Positions 60,011 through 64,000 of a stretch of 64,000 bases of DNA are shown here, in pieces. The notes beneath the pieces are model-generated. The model searched no databases. It was not told the origin of the DNA and worked only from the letters and a program-made list of their open reading frames with translations. The translations under genes and the position numbers were made by a program. Every line of letters starts with the position of its first letter. Position 1 is the first letter of the stretch. The stretch covers positions 1 to 64,000 of the forward strand of contig CAVPBI010000010.1 in NCBI GenBank assembly GCA_963701735.1, given 5' to 3'. Source of the stretch: CAWABB01 sp963701735. GTDB lineage: Bacteria; Bacteroidota; Ignavibacteria; UBA10030; UBA6906.

Positions 60011-61280
60011 TTTCAGCAGCGACCCCGGAGGTGTCCTCGCGCTGGTCGAGCGGCGCTGGGAGGAGAATCGGGACGTCGAGCAGCGCGTCCGCGGGATTGT
60101 GGACGCGGTCCAGCGTGAGGGGGATGCGGCGCTGATCCGGTTCACGCGCGAGTTCGACTGCCCCGTGATCGATTCGGTCGGACTCAAGGTCTCGGAGCGG
60201 GAGGTCGATGCGGCATACGGTGAGGTCGACAAGAAGTTCCTGAAGGCGTTGCGTGCCGCCAGGGCGAATATCAGCGCGTTCCACAAGGCTCAGAAGGGGA
60301 AGTCGTGGGCCCTGAAGCGGAAAGGCATGGTCCTTGAACAGCGAGTCGGGCCGATAGCCAGGGCGGGAATCTACGTGCCGGGCGGGAAAGCGGCATACCC
60401 CTCGACGGTGCTCATGAATGCGATCCCTGCTGCAATCGCCGGCGTGCCGGAGATCGTGATGGTGACGCCCGCGCGGCCGGACGGATCGGTGAGCGCAGGC
60501 GTGCTCGTGGCCGCCCGTGAATGCGGCATCAAGGAGATCTATCGAATCGGAGGGGCGCAGGCCATCGCTGCGCTGGCGTTCGGGACCTCGTCGATACCAC
60601 GGGTGGACAAGATCACCGGTCCGGGCAACGCATATGTCGCGGCGGCGAAGCGGATGCTCTACGGGCGCGTGGGGATCGACATGATCGCGGGGCCGACCGA
60701 GGTGGTTGTGGTTGCGGACGAAACCGCCCGCCCGGAGTTCGTCGCCGCCGATCTCATCGCACAGGCGGAGCACGATGAGACCGCCGCCGCCATCTGCATC
60801 ACGACGTCCGCCCATGTGGCGCAGGCTGTCGAGCGTGCGGTGGCGACCCAGCTGGAAGATGCCCCGAGGAGGGAGATCGCCCGCGCGGCGCTCGAGCAGC
60901 ACGGGGCCATCATCATGGTGCAGACCCTGAAGGACGCCCTGCGGGTGGTGAACATGATCGCGCCGGAGCACCTGGAGATCATGGTCAGGCGCCCGAGAAA
61001 GTTTGCCGAGGGTGTCCATGCCGCGGGCTCGATCTTTGTCGGGACCTGGTCAACGGAGGCGATCGGCGACTATGTCGCTGGACCTAACCACACGCTCCCG
61101 ACGATGTCGACCGCGCGGTTCAGCTCTGCGCTCGGCGTTCAGGATTTCCAGCGATACACTCAGGTGATCGAAGTGACGCGCAAGCGGTTCCTCAAGCTCG
61201 CACAGCATGCCGAAGTCCTTGCCGCAGCGGAAGGGCTTCATGGGCACGCAGCGTCCGTCCGTATCAGGAGGGAGCTGTGA
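59997..61280 (+). CDS. hisD: Histidinol dehydrogenase
   Basis: This 427-residue zinc enzyme oxidises histidinol to histidine by two NAD-dependent steps. It has ARAGIYVPGGKAAYPSTVLMN, ITGPGNAYVAAAKRMLYGRVGID, the GPTEVVVVAD motif and the metal/active-site region AGPNHTLPTMSTARFSSALGV. The frame is unbroken and the length normal. Its ATG lies inside the hisG end, and its stop overlaps the hisC ATG. Confidence 0.97.
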   Translation: MRILDFSSDPGGVLALVERRWEENRDVEQRVRGIVDAVQREGDAALIRFTREFDCPVIDSVGLKVSEREVDAAYGEVDKKFLKALRAARANISAFHKAQKGKSWALKRKGMVLEQRVGPIARAGIYVPGGKAAYPSTVLMNAIPAAIAGVPEIVMVTPARPDGSVSAGVLVAARECGIKEIYRIGGAQAIAALAFGTSSIPRVDKITGPGNAYVAAAKRMLYGRVGIDMIAGPTEVVVVADETARPEFVAADLIAQAEHDETAAAICITTSAHVAQAVERAVATQLEDAPRREIARAALEQHGAIIMVQTLKDALRVVNMIAPEHLEIMVRRPRKFAEGVHAAGSIFVGTWSTEAIGDYVAGPNHTLPTMSTARFSSALGVQDFQRYTQVIEVTRKRFLKLAQHAEVLAAAEGLHGHAASVRIRREL

Positions 61281-62330
61281 TGATCAGGCCCGAGATCGCG
61301 GACCTCGGTGCGTATTCCCTGAAGCAGTACCCGCACCGCATCAAGCTGAACCAGAACGAGAACCCGTTCGAGCTCCCGGAGGCCGTGAAGACCGAGATCC
61401 TGGAGAGGCTGACGCGCGCCTCCTGGTCGAGATACCCGTCCTTCGTTCCCGCGGAACAGATCGCACGTGTCGCAGCGTTCGGAGGCTGGATGCCGGAAGG
61501 GACGCTGCTCGGAAACGGTTCGAACGACCTGCTGCAGCTGCTGTTCATGTCCGTCCTCGAGCGGGGGAAGACGTGCGTCATCAGTCAGCCGACGTTCACG
61601 CTATACAAGATTCTCGCCCGCGGACTCGGGGCGTCAGTCGAGGAAGTTCCGATGACGCGGGATTTCGGGTTCGACGTCGACCGGATCATCTCGGCGGCAC
61701 GGTCCCGATCGGCCGAAATGGTCGTCCTCTGTTCGCCTAACAACCCGACGGGGACGCTCCTCGGCCGGGACGAGGTGGTGTCGATTCTGGAGCAGACAAC
61801 CGGTCTCGTCGTTCTGGACGAAGCGTACGTCCAATTCGCCCCCGGATCGCTGGTAGACCTGCTCGGGAAGTACGACCGGCTTGTCGTTCTCCAGACGTTC
61901 TCGAAGGCTATGGGCGCAGCGGGCCTCCGTTTCGGATACGCGTTTTGCCAGCCGGCGCTTGCAGTGAATTTGAACAAGCTCAAGCTCCCGTACAGCATCA
62001 ATATCTTCACGCTGCTGGCCGTGGACGCTGCTCATTGATCACTGGCCGCTCCTGAAAGGGTGGATCGATACGATCGTGAGCGAAAGGGAGCGCGTACTGA
62101 CAGCCCTCCGGGCGATGCCGGAAGTCAAATCGTACCCCACGGGCGCGAACTTCATTCTCTTTGAGTCTCTGCGGCGGACTCCGCCGGAGGTCTTCGGGGC
62201 CGTTCTCGAAAGGGGGATCCTGATCCGCGACGTTTCGAGCTATCCGATGCTGGAGCGGGGTCTGCGCGTGAGCATCGGGACCCCGGAGGAAAACGACCAG
62301 TTCATTTCAGCGCTAAAGGCTGCCGTATGA
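61280..62330 (+). CDS. hisC: Histidinol-phosphate aminotransferase (frame broken near 62030)
   Basis: This PLP enzyme converts imidazole-acetol phosphate to histidinol phosphate. Visible motifs are KLNQNENPFELPE, GNGSNDLLQLLF, LCSPNNPTGTLL, VVLDEAYVQFA and TFSKAMGAAGLRFGY with the PLP-binding Lys. The frame breaks near 62030, after LLAVDAA, and resumes LIDHWPLLKGWIDTIVSERERVL to the stop 62328-62330. The ATG at 61280 is chosen because GGAGGGA lies 6-12 bases upstream. The joined length is about 350 residues. Confidence 0.93.
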
Positions 62331-62911
62331 GCAGAAAAGCGACGCTTGACCGAAACACCGCCGAGACGCAAATCCGACTATCGCTTGACCTGGACGGGAC
62401 AGGGGCATCGGAGATCGCCACAGGGATCGGCTTCTTCGACCACATGCTGACGCATATCGCGAAGCACGGGAAGATTGACCTGACCGTCCAGGGGAAAGGG
62501 GATCTGCACGTCGATGAACACCACCTGGTCGAGGACGTCGGGATCTGCCTCGGGAAGTGCATACAGACGGCGCTGGGCGACAAGCGAGGGATCGAGCGGT
62601 TCGGCGTTGGTTTCGTCACAATGGACGAGGCTCTGGCACGAACGGTGATCGACTTGAGCGGCCGAAGCTATCATGTTTTCCAGGCACAGTTTACGCGTGA
62701 TACCATCAACGGATTTCCCCTTGAGCTCGTGCGTGAGTTCTTCCAGGCTGCGAGCTCCGAGGCCCGGATGAACCTGCATATTGCGCTCCTCTACGGGGTG
62801 AACGCCCATCACGAGGCCGAGGCGATATTCAAGTCGTTCGGGCGGGCGCTGCGAGAGGCTGTCCGTGTGACGGGCGGATCCGATATTCCATCCACGAAGG
62901 GGGTGCTGTGA
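62327..62911 (+). CDS. hisB: Imidazoleglycerol-phosphate dehydratase
   Basis: This 194-residue monofunctional dehydratase has the paired manganese-binding motifs DEHHLVEDVGICLG and NAHHEAEAIFKSFGRAL, with GIGFFDHMLTHIAKHG near the start. It lacks the N-terminal phosphatase domain of enteric HisB, so histidinol-phosphate phosphatase must be encoded elsewhere. It overlaps the hisC stop. An 85-base gap separates it from hisH and holds a small CCCC-AAA-GGGG hairpin near the middle. Confidence 0.97.
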   Translation: MSRKATLDRNTAETQIRLSLDLDGTGASEIATGIGFFDHMLTHIAKHGKIDLTVQGKGDLHVDEHHLVEDVGICLGKCIQTALGDKRGIERFGVGFVTMDEALARTVIDLSGRSYHVFQAQFTRDTINGFPLELVREFFQAASSEARMNLHIALLYGVNAHHEAEAIFKSFGRALREAVRVTGGSDIPSTKGVL

Positions 62912-62996
62912 TCACCCGGCAGTCCTCACCTCACCCCAGAACGGAGTCGCGTCGCCCCAAAGGGGTTGTTCGTGGCCCAATGCTGAGGGCAGTCCG

Positions 62997-63599
62997 GTGA
63001 TCACTGTAGTCGACTACGGGATGGGGAACCTGCGGAACGTCAGGCGGGCTTTCGAAGCGATTGGGCAGCAAGTTCGCGTTACGTCCGATCCTTCGGCGGT
63101 CCGCTCGGCCCATCATCTCGTCCTCCCTGGAGTCGGCGCCTTTGGTGAGGCGGTGAAGCGGATTGACGCTTTGGGGCTTCGGGAGCCGTTGCTCGACCAT
63201 GTGGCCCGGGACAAGCCGCTCCTGGGGATCTGCCTCGGAATGCAGCTCCTCTTTGAGAAGAGCGAGGAAAGCCCGGGTGTCCTGGGACTTGGAATACTGC
63301 CCGGCGAGGTTGTGCGTTTCGGAAAGGGTGTGAAAGTGCCCCATATCGGCTGGAATGACGCTCTGCCTGTCCCTGGCGTGGGGCTGCTCGAAGACCTTCC
63401 CGCTGAGCCCTGCTTCTATTTCGTTCATTCGTTCTACGTTCCGGAGACCGCTGCGGAGGCAGCCCGCACATCCTACGGCGTCGATTTCGTTTCGGCGGTT
63501 TCGACCCCCTCGGTTACCGCCTACCAGTTCCACCCTGAGAAGTCACAGACATCCGGACTGGAGCTTCTCCGGCGGTTTGTGAGCGGAGCGGGGAAATGA
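62997..63599 (+). CDS. hisH: Imidazole glycerol phosphate synthase glutaminase subunit
   Basis: The class I glutamine amidotransferase triad is present: nucleophile Cys in LLGICLGMQLLFE, and His/Glu in YQFHPEKSQTSG. It opens ITVVDYGMGNLRNVRRAFEAIG. It starts at a GTG at 62997. It supplies ammonia to HisF, whose gene is not in the window. The stop overlaps the hisA start (ATGA). Confidence 0.96.
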   Translation: MITVVDYGMGNLRNVRRAFEAIGQQVRVTSDPSAVRSAHHLVLPGVGAFGEAVKRIDALGLREPLLDHVARDKPLLGICLGMQLLFEKSEESPGVLGLGILPGEVVRFGKGVKVPHIGWNDALPVPGVGLLEDLPAEPCFYFVHSFYVPETAAEAARTSYGVDFVSAVSTPSVTAYQFHPEKSQTSGLELLRRFVSGAGK

Positions 63600-64000
63600 T
63601 ACAGATTATCCCGGCTATCGACCTCAAGGGAGGCAAGTGTGTTCGGCTCCTCCAGGGGCGAGATGACGCTACAACCGAGTACTCTGCTGATCCGGTGGCG
63701 GTGGCGGAAGAATGGGTGCGTCAGGGGGCCCAAAGGATCCACGTGGTCAATCTGGACGGGGCGTTCGGGCGCGATTCGCTGAACCTGGAAGTTTTCCGGA
63801 ACATCGTCCGCCACCGGGACATCGTCTGGCACTTCGGGGGAGGTCTGCGGACGATGGAATCTGTGACGTCCGCATTCGAGGCCGGGGCCGGAAAGGCTGT
63901 GGTCGGGACCGCGGCAATCGAGGATCCGGCGTTTCTTGCGGAGCTGCTGAAGGAGTTTGGGGGCGAGAAGATCATCGTTGCACTGGATGCCAGGGGGGGA
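63596..64000 (+). CDS. hisA: ProFAR isomerase HisA (3' end outside window)
   Basis: The (beta/alpha)8 barrel opens IIPAIDLKGGKCVRLLQGR with the catalytic Asp in AIDLKGG, then HVVNLDGAFG, GGGLRTMESV and IIVALDARGG at the edge of the window. 135 codons are visible, about half the usual 245. It isomerises the aminoimidazole intermediate just before the HisH/HisF step. It continues the operon beyond base 64000, where hisF and hisIE are expected. Confidence 0.95.
   Translation, partial: MIQIIPAIDLKGGKCVRLLQGRDDATTEYSADPVAVAEEWVRQGAQRIHVVNLDGAFGRDSLNLEVFRNIVRHRDIVWHFGGGLRTMESVTSAFEAGAGKAVVGTAAIEDPAFLAELLKEFGGEKIIVALDARGG

Noticed and set aside
1..64000. CRISPR arrays and insertion sequences
   Set aside because: No regularly spaced direct repeats, transposase genes or terminal inverted repeats were seen on reading through the window.

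Overview
The window is a GC-rich chromosomal segment from a bacterium of the Bacteroidota/Ignavibacteriota (FCB) group. Three large secreted proteins end in the C-terminal sorting domain of the type IX secretion system (NYPNPFNP, then a GFYVYRL-type end), and a PorV-like outer-membrane protein sits among them. GWxTD and DUF4013 proteins, a TonB receptor with a carboxypeptidase-like N-terminal domain, and one promoter matching the Bacteroidota form TTTG-N20-TAnnTTTG point the same way. No phage, insertion sequence or CRISPR array was seen.

Layout. 1-7.6 kb: secreted/surface proteins and the PorV-like protein. 7.6-13.6 kb: a parvulin-type periplasmic chaperone and two convergent paralogues joining an SGNH hydrolase to TPRs. 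13.8-27.3 kb: an alpha-glucan locus with a secreted GH13, a GH57 with two starch-binding modules, a divergent GlgE-like GH13, an ABC sugar importer, an SLC45-like sugar MFS and a CBM48-like esterase. 27.4-33.2 kb: hemerythrin-SRPBCC fusion, YjbQ, GWxTD protein, lipid A acyltransferase, heptosyltransferase and threonylcarbamoyl-AMP synthase. 33.5-41.4 kb: tRNA-Arg, TPR protein, MATE exporter, a complete partner-switching module (two PP2C phosphatases, STAS antagonist, anti-sigma-type kinase) and a tyrosine recombinase with missing catalytic residues. 41.5-49.2 kb: leuS, a glycosyltransferase, an MsbA-like flippase, an O-antigen ligase-like protein, DUF1844 and nadK. 49.2-58.2 kb: a cytochrome-like lipoprotein, DUF4013, tRNA-Ala, a DUF255 thioredoxin-fold protein, a POT peptide transporter, ArfB and a TonB receptor. 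58.2 kb to the end: the histidine operon hisZ-G-D-C-B-H-A, running off the window.

The most interesting signal is just upstream of hisZ. A 28-codon reading frame (58254-58340) holds five consecutive histidine codons and is followed 22 bases later by a perfect 13-bp hairpin, right before hisZ. This is the architecture of a his leader-peptide transcription attenuator.

A caution for every reader: about 29 single-frame breaks lie inside otherwise conserved genes, including leuS, nadK, hisC and hisZ. Several resolve by adding or removing one G or C. They look like sequencing or assembly indels, so each broken gene is annotated here as one gene and the approximate break is given.
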